From NCBI RefSeq assembly GCF_027172205.1, contig NC_070616.1:14746001-14810000 (forward strand): DNA of 64,000 nt, read 5' to 3'. The notes beneath the pieces are model-generated. The model was not told where the DNA came from. It worked only from the letters and a program-made list of their open reading frames with translations, and searched no databases. The stretch is from Podarcis raffonei (Eukaryota > Chordata > Lepidosauria > Squamata > Lacertidae). This document shows positions 21,516 to 31,999 of this stretch, piece after piece. Positions within the stretch are counted from its first letter, which is position 1, and each line of letters starts with the position of its first letter. The position numbers and the translations under genes were made by a program.

Positions 21516-21589
21516 TTCAGTATAAACAGGACTCCATTTTTGCAGCTACTACACACACGCCACTTTTAATTGTTTTCCAAGACGTGGAG

Positions 21590-21790
21590 GGGAGGAAAAA
21601 GGGAAATCGTGACATTGTGGGATCAAAACAGAAACTGGGACTGCTTCTGTAATTTGGGACTGACCCTGGAAAACAGGGACACTTGGGAGGGTATGTGATT
21701 CGATCTGCCGAAGGTTGATATGGCTGGAGAACCGGTGGCCTTCCAGATCTTGCTGGACTGACTACAACTCCCACCATTCCCTGATCATGG
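21590..21790 (-). repeat. 'ggacatccc' repeat and MITE piece
   Basis: 'aaaacagggacacttgggag' is a minus-strand copy of the repeat at 39010-39170. The next 60 bases ('actacaactcccaccattcc') belong to the fold-back family of 55845. Confidence 0.5.
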
Positions 21791-21964
21791 GTCATGCCAG
21801 GGATGGGTGTCCCTTTAGTACCAAACGCCCCCTGAGTTTATACTCTGGCAAGGAGTGACTTGCAAGAAGCAACATGCAGCTTCTTTGCTCTCCCCCTGCA
21901 CAAATCCTATAGAAGTGAGAAACCTTTCCCCTCCTGAAGCGAGAGGTGCGCCCCCACATAGCAG

Positions 21965-22615
21965 TCAAACATAGTCTTTCCGGGCATAGCTGCCCGGGGT
22001 GGAGTGCCTCCCCCCGGCCCAGTATCTCACTGGGTAAGGTTTGGTGCTCCCCTTCTGTGGGAAGTGGCAGCACAGCATGGCCCCTCCGAAGACCAGGAGG
22101 GCACTGGCTGCCCAACCCACATACAGCGAGATGCCCAGCTCTCGCTTCAAGGCCTCAGGCACCAGGGGGTTGTAGAAATTGCTGACGATGGCGCTGGCGG
22201 ACCAGGAGATGGGGACAAGCAGAGTCAGCCCGGCCAGGATGAACCCCCCACCGGCCACTGCTGAGACTCTCCCCTTGGCCTCCGGGTCCTCCACGCAGCG
22301 GGTGCACTCAGCTCCGGTGATAGCCACGAGCAGGGCCAGGGCGGAGATGGCGATGGAGACCACCACCAGGGCGCGGGCTGCCTGAAGGTCAGCGGGGAGG
22401 TCCAGCAGGGAGTCGTAAACCTTGCACTGCATCTGGCCGGTGCTCTCGTAGACGCAGTTCATCCACAGCCCTTCCCAGAAGACCTGGGCCACGATGATGT
22501 TGGAGCCAATGAAGGCCGTCACTTTCCACATGGGCATGGCACAGGCCAAGATGGCGCCCAGGAAGCCCAGGACCGACAGCACCAGGCCTCCCATCTGCAA
22601 GGCCAGGACCGCCAT
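21965..22615 (-). CDS. claudin, third member of the CLDN3/CLDN4 cluster
   Basis: A four-pass tight-junction protein that seals or forms ion pores between epithelial cells. 216 residues in one exon. Transmembrane helix 1 covers about 8-28. Extracellular loop 1 holds the claudin signature W30...W47-GLW51...C54...C64. The other helices lie near 80-100, 117-140 and 160-185. Loop 2 has [14 protein letters not shown]. The tail is rich in aromatic and basic residues and ends RKDYV, a PDZ-binding motif for ZO proteins. Loop 1 ([20 protein letters not shown]) is close to CLDN4 and CLDN6, but the tail fits neither, and the true CLDN4 is the next gene. The human cluster has only CLDN3 and CLDN4 here. 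An acceptor-like AG pair at 22627-22631, just before the ATG, suggests a 5' UTR intron. Not a pseudogene: the frame is intact and all key residues are present. The orthologue name is left open. Confidence 0.93.
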   Translation of the reverse strand: MAVLALQMGGLVLSVLGFLGAILACAMPMWKVTAFIGSNIIVAQVFWEGLWMNCVYESTGQMQCKVYDSLLDLPADLQAARALVVVSIAISALALLVAITGAECTRCVEDPEAKGRVSAVAGGGFILAGLTLLVPISWSASAIVSNFYNPLVPEALKRELGISLYVGWAASALLVFGGAMLCCHFPQKGSTKPYPVRYWAGGRHSTPGSYARKDYV

Positions 22616-22742
22616 CGTGCTCCCCCCTGCTGGGGAAACACAGAGAGGGCGGTTAGTTGGAAGCAGGAGCCTTGGGGTTGGGAGAATGCCAGATAAAGCT
22701 TCCCAAACTTTTCAAGGGTCAGGACTGAGGGGATTCTGAATA

Positions 22743-22983
22743 CAGTGGAACCTCGGTTTTCGAACGTAATCCGTTCCAGAAGACCGTTCAACTTCCAAAA
22801 TGTTCGAAACCTGAAGCGTGCATTTCTGGAAGCATTTCCGTCCAGAAAACTCAATACGGAAGCCATGTGGCACGTTCAGCTTCAGAAAAGCATTCGAAAA
22901 CCAAAGCAATTACTTCTAGGTTTTTGGCATTCAAAAGCCGAAACATTTGACTTCCAAGATGCTTGAAAACTGAGGTTCCACTG
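22743..22983. mobile_element. Tigger-like MITE
   Basis: The ends CAGTGGAACCTCGGTTTT and AAAACTGAGGTTCCACTG are inverted copies, flanked by TA on both sides. 241 bp, non-coding, in the presumed upstream region of the 21965 claudin. Confidence 0.85.
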
Positions 22984-22988
22984 TATAT

Positions 22989-23105
22989 TGTCAGGAGCCA
23001 GAGTCAGGAGTAGGTCAGCCATAAAACACCCGGTTTCAGTGAAGTTGACCCTTTATTCAGAGAAGCTAAACAGCTCTGGCTGTTTACATGCACACACCTA
23101 CCTAC
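22989..23105 (-). mobile_element. LTR fragment, minus
   Basis: It starts 'tgtcaggagccagagtcagg' and shares its terminal block with the solo LTR at 14973. On the minus strand, AATAAA lies near 23054. Only the poly(A)-side end is present. Confidence 0.55.
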
Positions 23106-23272
23106 CTACAGAGCTTTTTTTCTAGGGGTACACAGGGGTACACATGCCCCTAAACATTTTGTGAATACATTTACTGTATTTATTTTCCCCAATTTGAACT
23201 ATAAAATGGTGATTTTCTTGAGTCAAAATGAGAGTACCCTTAAACATTTTTAAAGAAAAAAAAGCATTGCAT

Positions 23273-23276
<4 letters not shown>

Positions 23277-23305
<29 letters not shown>
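23277..23305 (+). repeat. (CA)n microsatellite
   Basis: An uninterrupted CA run of about 14 units. Confidence 0.95.
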
Positions 23306-23308
<3 letters not shown>

Positions 23309-23399
23309 CATAGGTATATGGTCATTTGAGCTCTGCCCCTTAGATACTTTTAGCTTATGAGATACATTATCAAGAAGGGCAATTTGCCAAACCCTAGAG

Positions 23400-24055
23400 C
23401 GCCAGCAATCCAAATTATTAAAGGTTTTCCAGGATTCGGCAACACAGCCCCAGGCTGCTGCTGAGAAATGAATATTAAGTTATTTACTTCTCAAATCCCG
23501 CTCCATTTTCGTATACAGGTTCAAATTTGCCAGGTGGGAAGATGGAGCAATCATTTGCTGAGTTATCAAATAGATCTCAGCAAACACCTCCACCCCAAAT
23601 GCAGCCGCCTTTGAGGAGGCCCACAGCCTGTTTTTCTGGCCGCCGCACCTGGCAGGGAGCGGGTGCAAGGGGGTGTAGTTCAGGGGGTTGTAGCTCAGCT
23701 GCCGCCAGCCCTAGGAGACCAGTCTCGGCTTCCGGCTCAGAGAGGAGGAGGCCCAAGCGCTCCCATGGAGTCTGCGTTGCATTGCCACCTCTTGAGCAAG
23801 AGTCTCCTTCTGTGGTGCTGGCCATGAGGGAGGAGTGCCTCCTTCCGCACCCTCTCTCTGTTTGCCCTCCCACCCAAGATGGCAGCCGATGTGAAGCCAT
23901 GAGGCGGCCTGAGGCAAGGGACGGCCTGCCTGCTTCAGCCCTTGCGTGGGAACAGTGTTCAAAAACATCTGGTGTTCAAAAACATCTCCACCTAAGAAAG
24001 AAGCTGTAGGTGTGAGGAAAGAACCTGCCGTTGCTCCAGAATGATGTTGCTAGAC
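23400..24055. other. GC-moderate spacer, unassigned
   Basis: Overlapping frames on both strands at 23527-24009. The protein reads as low-complexity (Ser, Arg, Pro) with no known domain, and I do not call it a gene. Partly inverted GC-rich segments ('cagccgcctttgagg' and 'atgaggcggcctgagg') hint at a decayed MITE. Confidence 0.35.
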
Positions 24056-24308
24056 CAGGGGTCAGCAAACTTTTTCAGCAGGGGGCCGGTCCACTGTCCC
24101 TCAGACCTTGTGGGGGGCCAGATTATATTTTGAGAAAAAAAATAATGAACGGATTCCTATGCCCCACAAATAACCCAGAGATGCATTTTAAAGAAAAGGA
24201 CACATTCTACTCCTGTAAAAACACGCTGATTCCCGGACCGCCCACGGGCCGGATTTAGAAGGTGATTGGGCCGGATCCGGCCCCCAGGCCTCAGTTTGCC
24301 TACCCATG
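24056..24308. mobile_element. hAT (MER20-like) element, 253 bp
   Basis: It opens CAGGGGTCAGCAAACTTTTT, with 'gggccggatccggccccc' near the far end and terminal GTTTGCCTACCCATG. The 8-bp duplication is TGCTAGAC (24048-24055) and TGCTAAAC (24309-24316), one mismatch. The ends match the MER20/Charlie class of mammals. Confidence 0.85.
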
Positions 24309-24734
24309 TGCTAAACTGTGGCTCTCGCCATTTTCTCTGCTGTCTGCTGGGAGTCTTCAGAAGGCCGCAGGGCCCTGCAGATAGTATGGAACTGTTTATG
24401 TGAGAAGGATGGAGACAGACTAATATTGATGCATCCCAACTAGAGACTTGCCCGGCCTCCCCTCCACACAGCTCCAAATAGCTTATATTTTATAGAAACA
24501 TGGACTTCAGATCTATCTGTGGCCCCCACTATAATGCTGAAGCAAGACATCCCAACCAGTATAAGACCGGCATCTGCAGACCATGACTGATCAGGTTTTC
24601 TGCTGTGAATGTTAAGCTCATCAAAAAGAGAGAGAAGGGGAGGAGAAAGTCAGAGAGAAAACATTTCCTTTTGAGCATTTGCTTTGCTTAAATTTCTCAT
24701 CTGGTCCGCTGATGGGGCTTGACTGGAATGTGTT

Positions 24735-24960
24735 CTCTCTCTCTCTCATAATGTTAGAACTCAAGAACATGCCATTAATCTGAATGCTGGAAGATTCAGG
24801 ACAAAGTAAATAAAGTCCTTCTTCACACCACAGATAGTTAAACCATGGAACTCATTTCCACAGGAGGCTGCAGTCTGAAATCCTGCCCATCACTTTAGAC
24901 AGTGCCGAGCTAGATGAGCCCATGACCTGATTCCATACAAGGCAGCTTCCGATGTTCCTC
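24735..24960 (+). repeat. CR1-related and SINE-tail fragment, plus
   Basis: 'ctgaatgctggaagattcag' and 'ccatggaactcatttccaca' are the LINE block also found at 28455 and 37245. The end 'ggcagcttccgatgttcc' is the SINE tail. Confidence 0.7.
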
Positions 24961-25299
24961 TGGGCTGTTTGCAAACTCAAAACTTCCCCTCTTCTTGCTC
25001 AAGAGACCTATATCAGCTCTTTACCTCTCAAAACCAGTTCTATCCCCACCCCTGGCACACACACGCGCCCCAGTATGGTATATAGTGTCTTCTTCCTCTT
25101 CCTTGGAATTAGCAATGTGCCAACACAAAGGTGGCAGAGCAATCAGGTTACTAAAAGACTCGCCCGCCTCCCTGCCCGCCCGCCCGCTAAGCAGCCGGAA
25201 AGGTGGTTCAGTCCCATTAGGAATATTTACCTGCTGTTCTTGTTGCCTCACCTAACAGAAAGGGTATCGTGGAGGTGGGGGAAGTAGCTACAAAATGAT

Positions 25300-25375
25300 T
25301 GAGGAATAATAGATTTGTAGAGTTGGAAGGAACCTCAAGGGTCATCTAGTCCAACCCCTGCAATATAATGCATTT
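25300..25375 (-). repeat. CR1 LINE 3' end, minus
   Basis: 'ttggaaggaacctcaagggt' then 'catctagtccaacccctgca', the reverse strand of the CR1 end. Confidence 0.85.
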
Positions 25376-25719
25376 TAATATTGTTTACATGAATGTTGGC
25401 ATTTTTTAACGTGCCCTTTCCCCTCATGTACACATTATTTGGTTGTGCAAAATTCAGAAGCTGCAGATTTCAAAGGATGGCTTTTTTGATTTGCAAAATG
25501 TTTTGGGAGAGCAAATCAGGCTCAACTTGAAATGCAAACCAAACCAAATTTCTCCCTGCACTTAGACACAAGCCAGTGTTTATTCATTTCCCCCACCCTC
25601 CACCCCATTCTACCTCAGGGGCCTTCAAGGTTGTTAATGATTTAGCAAAAAACAACTGAAGAGAAATATATAAGGGTCAGTGATCGAATACAATCCCTGA
25701 AAAAGGGGCACAAGAGCCC

Positions 25720-25945
25720 CCATAATTTATTTAATATTTATTTGTGGCATTTATATCCCACCTATTTTCTCCAAGGAGCTCAGAGTGACTTACATGGTTC
25801 TCTTCGTCCTCATTTAATCCTCACAACAACCTTGCAAGTTAGATGAGGCTAAGAGTGAGTTTCAGGGGTGGTGGGGAATTTGAACCCTGGTCTTTCCCAG
25901 GTCCTAGTCTGACACTCTAACCACTACACCACAGCTGGCTCCCTT
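25720..25945 (-). repeat. CORE-SINE (MIR-like), minus
   Basis: From the L2-like tail ('tctccaaggagctcagagtg') to the tRNA-like head ('aaccactacaccacagctgg'). Nearly full length. A further head fragment lies at 26655-26715. Confidence 0.8.
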
Positions 25946-26106
25946 AGCAGGCTAAACGTCACAGCCCCAAGAGGATGACAGAAGATCTTGCAACCGTTAA
26001 TGAGAAAGTGACTCATTTCCCCCTCAGCACCGAAATGATGTAAAGAAATTGCATGAAAGGAGTATGTGGAATGGAGAGGACAGAAAGGTATGCTTCTTTT
26101 TTGTTA

Positions 26107-26112
26107 TTTATT
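26107..26112 (-). terminator. candidate poly(A) signal of CLDN4
   Basis: AATAAA on the minus strand, about 1.1 kb after the CLDN4 stop, which is a usual 3' UTR length for CLDN4. Confidence 0.45.
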
Positions 26113-27225
26113 CAAAGCATTTCTAGGCTGCTGGATGGAATTTACAATCAAATAAAAGGCAATTTGAAAATGCAAAAATAAAATACTGAAACACACACAC
26201 GCACAAACACCAGAATGCCTAACTTGAGATTCTCTATCTCTCTGTCTCTCTCCCCCCTCTCTCCCCCTCTTCCTACTAGGGCATCCCTGATTCAGGCAGA
26301 GGCAGAATATGAAAAGCCTGGCTGTCAAAAGAGAGATCAGCCTCAGAGCATCGCTTGGGCCATGGAAAACAAGATAGTTGGATGTTACTGTAGCTGGTGG
26401 GAGCACACAGCTCTGCTGGCTGGCGGCACCGATGGAAGGGTGCCACACTAAGAAGGCCAGCATAGGTCAAAACACCCACTTCCCCAAAAATATACTGACT
26501 GAATAATGGGCTAGAGCCACTAACCAGAGGGAAAGAGGTTCAGAAATTGACCTGGAGCATCCTGAAGAGTCTCTGGAGGTCCCTAGCCCCAGATACAACA
26601 TTTCTGGCAGCGAATGGTCCCCAAGGTTGCACCCTGTGAGCTTCGTGCCCAAGGGGGGATTTGAACCCTGGTCTCTCCCAGTTCCTAACCTGTCACTCTA
26701 ACCACAACACCACAATGCAGAGTCTTAGCACCCAAACTCTCACTGGCTTCCCCCTGCCACTCCAAGCCAGGTAGCGAGATGCATCTTCCAATCCTAGGCA
26801 AACCCAGAAATGCTCCTGGAACACAGAGACACACACAAACCCTTAACCCCCGCCATCCTGGGGCTGTTAGTCCCATCCCTTTGTGGCTCTTGAGTCTCAA
26901 AGTCACAAGGAAGCTTCCCTCAAAAGCTTCAGTCCAGCTTAGAAATCTAACATCCGCCGGGTGGTTTGGAAGCTCCCTCTGCTTCTGCAGCTCAAAGGCA
27001 GTGTGACGGAAGCCAGTTCCTGGCCTGCTTTGGTGGTCAACCTAGCCGCGTTCCCCTTTTAGGATTTGGTGGGCACAGCAAACAAAGGCTGCTTCCAGAG
27101 TCAAGACACAAAGTGTGGGGGGTGGGAGAGAGACTCGGGCAGCGAAGGAGGTCCCTCTCCATCCGCAGTAAAACCTACTCAGTCGCCTTCATGGTGGAAA
27201 GGTCCCTCAAGAGAAGGGGATGGTC

Positions 27226-27855
27226 TTAGACGTAGTTACTGGCAGGCACTGACCGCGCCGCCATGTACTTTGCTGAATACGGCTTCTCACTTTTCGGAGG
27301 GCAGTTGCAGCACAGCAAGGCCCCGCCGATGATCAGGAGGCTGCTGGAGGCCCAGCCGATGAACAAGGAGGGCCCGAAATCCCGCCTCTGGTTGTAGGCG
27401 AGCATGGGGTTGTGGAAGTCCTGGATGATGGCATGGGTGGTCCAGCAGAGGGGGATGAGAAGCAGGAATCCCGAGAGGATGAAGAAGACACCAGCCGCGA
27501 TGATGACCCGGGTCTTGGGGACTTCCTCCTCCACGCAGTTGGTGCACTTGCCGCCCAGGATGGCGAAGCAGGTGCCCACCACCGCCAGCACAATGGCGAT
27601 GACCACCAGGGCCCGGCCAGCCTGGATGTCCTGCGGCAGGCCCAGGATGGCCTCATACTGCGTGCACTGCATCTGCCCAGTGCTCTGCATCACGCAGTTC
27701 ATCCACAGGCCCTCCCAGATGCGCTTGGAGAGCAGGATGTTGTCTTCCTGGGAGATGGCCACTTTCCACATGGGGAGAATGCAGCACACAAGCGAGCCCA
27801 GCCAGCCGATGATGGAAAGGGAGATGCCCAGGACTTGGATTCCCATGGAGGCCAT
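27226..27855 (-). CDS. CLDN4: CLDN4 (claudin-4)
   Basis: Claudin-4, a four-pass tight-junction protein, in mammals a sodium barrier/anion pore protein of tight epithelia. 209 residues, exactly the human length, in one exon. It starts MASMGIQVLG (human MASMGLQVMG) and ends with a PYSAKY..ARS..ASNYV tail matching human PYSAKYSAARSAAASNYV, which decides the orthology. The W30, W47-GLW51, C54 and C64 signature is intact. Loop 2 reads DFHNPMLAYNQRRDF where human has DFYNPLVASGQKREM. Loop 1 (KVAISQEDNILLSKRIWEGL) is clearly diverged from the usual [13 protein letters not shown]. The tail ends NYV, a PDZ ligand. Human CLDN4 is likewise divergent from METTL27's partner side: flipped, the two loci have the same orientation. 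An AG after 'ctcggctgcag' upstream may be a 5' UTR acceptor. Confidence 0.93.
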   Translation of the reverse strand: MASMGIQVLGISLSIIGWLGSLVCCILPMWKVAISQEDNILLSKRIWEGLWMNCVMQSTGQMQCTQYEAILGLPQDIQAGRALVVIAIVLAVVGTCFAILGGKCTNCVEEEVPKTRVIIAAGVFFILSGFLLLIPLCWTTHAIIQDFHNPMLAYNQRRDFGPSLFIGWASSSLLIIGGALLCCNCPPKSEKPYSAKYMAARSVPASNYV

Positions 27856-28129
27856 GGCTTCTGGAACTTTGGTCTCCCCTGCTGCGCACCTGCAGCCGAG
27901 TGGTGAGCGGGAAGACTTGGGAGTGTGAGGCAGGTGGGGAAATTTGGGAAGATTATAGGCTGCAGCAGTGGGTGGAGTTTCCTGGCTCCATCCTGGCTGA
28001 GAGGACCCAGAGGCTCAAACCTGTTTCCCGGGATTCCTCTGCATCATATAGGCTGGGATCGTTGCGGCACATCTGGGACGAGAGGGCTGAGTTTCCCTGT
28101 TCCTGTATCGCTTGGGGAAACCAGCCAGG

Positions 28130-28850
28130 GATAAGATGGGATGGGTGAAAGAGGCTGGCCGGATGCTGTTGAATAGAAAAGGTGTTGCAGAGCTGGGGGA
28201 AGTTCAGAAAAGGGCATCCGGAATGATCCAGAGATGGAGCCACTCCCATAGGAGGAAAGATTTTGCTATGTTTGGGGCACCGTAGTTCAGGGGGAAAGTG
28301 AGTGAGAGTTGGCAGGATAGACACTTAATAAATTAAGCATGGCATGGGGAAAGTGACTCAAAGGGACCCAAAATGCCATCTAATCCAACCTTCTGCATTG
28401 CAGGATAGAGAAAAGTTTTTTCTCCCTCTTTCATAATGAACTCATGAACATGCCATGAAGCTGAATGCTGGAAGATTCAGGCCAGAGAAAAGAAAGTCCT
28501 TCACACCGCAAATAGTTAAACGATGGAATCACTTCCACAGGAGGCAGCAATGGCCACCAACTTGGATGGCTGTAAAAGAGGATTGGACAAATTCAATGCA
28601 GATAAGGCTATCAGTGACTCATATCCATGATGGCTATGCTCTGCTTACATGGTCGGAGGCAGTAATGCTTCTGGATATGAGTTCCTGGAAACGGCAAGAT
28701 GGGAGAGAGAGCTCTTGTGCTCAAATCCTGCGTGCAGGTTTCTTGTTGGGGCATATGGCTGGCCACTGCAAGAACAGGATGCTGGATTAGATTGGCTTGA
28801 TCCAGTGGTATCTTCTTATGTTCTTAGGTTAACTTCTTGAATAGTTTGAT
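28130..28850. repeat. CR1 fragments, plus, with a minus tail
   Basis: 28180-28330 plus, a minus-strand CR1 end at 28375-28410, then 28420-28830 plus ('ctgaatgctggaagattcag', 'caccaacttggatggctg', 'gccactgcaagaacaggatg'). Predicted short proteins here are fragments of the LINE. Confidence 0.75.
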
Positions 28851-28859
28851 CTGATACAT

Positions 28860-29230
28860 TCAGGTCTGAATCAAGACAACAGTTTCCTATCCCACTCCAG
28901 GGGCTGATTTACTCAGCAGTGCTAAGTAAATTGTGGGTTGTGAAGGTCCATCAGGTTCATTTTGCAATCATTTCAGCTCTGGCTCTATTTTCCACCACGT
29001 AAACATGATTTCTGTTGTCACTAATTACCACTGCTTCAAATGGTCTTTTTGCTCATGTTTCGGCTCTGGTCGACTTGCCACGGACTGTACCTGTTTCATG
29101 CCATTGCCATTTAATGCCAACCTTTGCCATTTTGTTTCCTTATCACCCATTTGTGCATAGAGAGAGATACACACCTGACAATAGAGAAACGTGTTCCCTG
29201 CCTTAGGTAAAAGTGGGCTCTAATCCACAG
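28860..29230. other. spacer, nothing recognised
   Basis: Short frames on both strands and no family match. Confidence 0.35.
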
Positions 29231-29234
29231 GAAA

Positions 29235-29960
29235 GCTTCTGCCAGGTGCCAGGTGTGTAGCTCAGGGACAGAAGATTTGCTTTCAGTAAGGAAAGTCCCA
29301 GAATTGATCTCCAGGTCAAAAAGAATCATGTAGGAGATGATGGAAAGGCGGAGGACTGCAGCTCCGTAACTGAGCTCCTGTTTTGCATGTTGGCAGTCAG
29401 TGTGAGCAATACTGAACTAGGTGGAAAGTTGGACTGACTCATTCTAAGGCAGCTGCTTTCTACATTCCTGATTGGGAAGGACTGGTGCTCTGTGACAAAG
29501 CATCAGCTTCGCTTGCAAAAGCTCCCAGGTTCAATCAGGAAAAGCAGGAGCAATTGGATTACCAAGCAGGGTGGGACACAGCGTCTCCTTTGTATGCAAA
29601 GCGCCCAATCCCTGCTGGCATCTCAGAGCAGAACTGAGAAAAGACTCCCTAAGACCTTGGAGAGCTGCTGCCAGTCAGTATAGAGAATATTGAGCCAGAT
29701 GAACCAGTGGTTTCACTTGGCAAAAGGCAGCTTCCTGAGTTAAACCTTTAGTCAGAACAATGAGGACTGGAGCCTTGGGCTGTTTATAGAGGAAAGGCTG
29801 TAGTTCTGGCCGGTAGAGCATCTGCTCTGCATGCAAGAGGTCCTGGGTCTAATCCCTGCTGGCATCTCCAGGTAGAGCTGGGGAATAGACTCCCTGCCTA
29901 AAACCACAGAGAGACATTGCTGCTGCCAGCCAGTGTTATGAGAGCAAGCTATCTAGGTCA
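29235..29960 (+). repeat. three tRNA-derived SINEs in a row, plus
   Basis: Copies at about 29235-29470, 29475-29740 and 29800-29960. Each carries a tRNA-like start (tagctcag...gcatctgctctgcatgcaa in parts), 'ctgctgccag(t/c)cagt' and, in the first two, the end 'aaggcagct(t/g)c'. All run in the same orientation and all are diverged. Confidence 0.75.
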
Positions 29961-30092
29961 ATGGCCCTCCCATTTCCATGCAGTCTGCTCCAGACATCGT
30001 CTTGTCCTCCTTGGAAGGTGTGAGGTCCACAAGCAGCAGGGCCACGCCCCTGCCACTGAAAGCACCAAACCGGTCTGGGCAGTGAATGTTAC

Positions 30093-30150
30093 CAGACACA
30101 CCGCACAACAGCAGCAGCAGCAGCAGCCAGCAAGCCATCATCTCAGAGGT
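30093..30150 (-). CDS. possible signal-peptide exon, orphan
   Basis: On the minus strand, an acceptor (ttctatttccacag) leads into ACCTCTGAG-ATGATG. The reading MMACWLLLLLLLCGVS then runs to a donor (TCTG/gtaaca). It looks like a secretory signal peptide with a short 5' UTR, as in genes for small secreted peptides. If unspliced, the frame would run 61 residues from the start to a stop near 29953. The CTG run that codes the Leu residues is a short microsatellite, so it could be chance. I could not find a matching second exon in the window. Confidence 0.25.
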
Positions 30151-30569
30151 CTGTGGAAATAGAAGCCAGGGAACGTGGAGGGTGGCTCCACTCAAGGCAA
30201 CCTGCTGCCATCCACTCCTTCCCTTGTAAACATCTTTAGGATCACAGCCCCAAAAGCGACGCGGTGAATCGGATAAGATCTCTTTAATCAAGCGACCACC
30301 CTAATAAGGTTGAGCACATTGTTAAGCTCACAAGCGGAGTACTGGAAAGACACCCCCCCCCCCGTATTCTCATAGGAGAAGGCTAGCATGGATCCACAGC
30401 TAGAGGCAGTAATGTTTTGGACATCAGCTGCTGGGAACTGCTACAAGGGGAGGTGGTGCTTGTGCTCAGGTCCTGCTTGCGGGTTTTGAATCTGGGTCTC
30501 CACAGTCCTAGACCAACACTCTCATGCTCTAATTCTTCACATTTTCATGGAGTGACATAGACCAAGTAG

Positions 30570-30900
30570 ATAACATTGGGGTGCGGGCTGCCCAATATCC
30601 CCACCCACCCTCTTTGGGCTGCCTGGTTGATGTTGACCCATGACAGGGCATTTTCAGTGGTGGCTCCCTGGTTCTGGAATGCCTTCCCTCGTGAGGTGCA
30701 TCTGCCTCCCTCATTATTGACTTTCAGGAGGATTTTTTTTTTAAAAAATGTGTTTTACCCAGGCCTTGGCTGGCAGAAAGATGCTGTCCCAGACAACACT
30801 GAAACTACCAGCTGAGTGAATGCAATTGTTTAAAGCTGTTTGCATGATGTTTCCAAACGATGTTGTTGTTGATCAGTTTCCTGCCCGCGGCTCCTTAGGG
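30570..30900 (+). repeat. L2-like LINE 3' region, plus
   Basis: 'gacagggcattttcagtggt' and 'ggctccctggttctggaatg' with 'cctcgtgaggtgcatctgc', then an AT-rich tail. An old LINE 3' region also seen at 35095. Confidence 0.65.
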
Positions 30901-31264
30901 AGGAAGGGAGGGGTGTACGTTGAATAGATGATGAAGATAAAATAAAGGTAATGCATTCAGACGCCTGGCGAAAACAGTGTGTGGCTCACGCGGGGTGCAT
31001 TAAGTGCGCGACACTCTGTTGGGGAGATTTATTTGCAAGAGCAAATGTGTGGCTGTTCCTTTTGAGGAGGCGAATTCCCAGGTATTCAAGGCATACCTAT
31101 CTAGGAACGTACTCTGGCAAAGGAATGTGAAGGGCAGGGGCCGAGAATGAAAAGTTCTTTGTCATGAAAGGCTGGACAAGGGCCAGCAAGGGATCTGTAC
31201 AGCTTGTTGGCTTCCAGAGATCTCTGCCCAGCATTGCCTTCCATGCTTATGGCATGCAGGCGAT

Positions 31265-31975
31265 GAAACTAAGAGCATAAGGAGAGTCTGCTGGATCAGG
31301 CCAGTGGCTCATCCAGTGCAGCATGCTCTTCTCACAGTGGCCATTTTCTCCGGGATGCTTGCAGGGCATCAGGTTAGGTAAAGGTAAAGGGACCCCTGAC
31401 CATTAGGACCAGTCGTGGCCGACTCTGGGGTTGCGGCGCTCATCTTGCTTTATTGGCCAAGGGAGCCGGCGTACAGCTTCCAGGTCATGTGGCCAGCATG
31501 ACTAAGCCGCTTCAGGTGAACCAGAGCAGTGCACAGAAACACCGTTTACCTTCCCGCCAGAGTGGTACCTATTTATCTACTTGCACTTTGACGTGCTTTC
31601 GAACTGCGAGGTTGGCAGGAGCAGGGACCGAGCAACAGGAGCTCACCCTGTCGCAGGGATTCGAACTGCCGACCTTCTGATCGGCAAGTCCTAGGCTCTG
31701 TGGTTTAACCCACAACGCCACCCGCATCCCATTGGGCATGAGGTTATCAAGGGCTATTAGCCACGATGGCTGTGCTCTGCCTTCACAGTTGGATGCAGCA
31801 ATGCTTCTGAATCCCAGTTGCTGGAAACCATAGAAGGGGAGGGTGCTCTTGTGCTGGAATCCTGCTTGTGGGTTTCCCATTGGGGCATCTGATTGGCCCC
31901 TGTGAGAACAGGGTGCTGGACTAGATGGGCCATTGGCCTGTTCCAGCAAGCTCTTCTTACGTCTTTGTGGGCTGT
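31265..31975. repeat. CR1 fragments around a SINE
   Basis: 31265-31376 is minus ('tgctggatcaggccagtggc', 'ctcacagtggcc'). 31740-31970 is plus ('ctattagccacgatggctg', 'gggtgctggactagatgggc'). The Sauria SINE at 31377-31731 sits between them. Confidence 0.7.
31377..31731 (-). mobile_element. Sauria-type SINE, minus
   Basis: Full length, with the (ggtaaa)n end at the left. Flanks GGGCATCAGGTTA and GGGCATGAGGTTA form a 13-bp target repeat with one mismatch. Confidence 0.9.
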
Positions 31976-31999
31976 TTGGGGAGGTTCCCTCTCCCTTAG

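Noticed and set aside
23527-24009. 160-codon Ser/Arg/Pro-rich frame, with others on the opposite strand
   Set aside because: Low-complexity product in GC-rich DNA with overlapping open frames on both strands and no family match.
29953-30291. 112-codon minus-strand frame as a whole gene
   Set aside because: Its right part precedes a likely acceptor and its left part follows a likely donor; only the 58-bp signal-peptide exon in the middle deserves mention.
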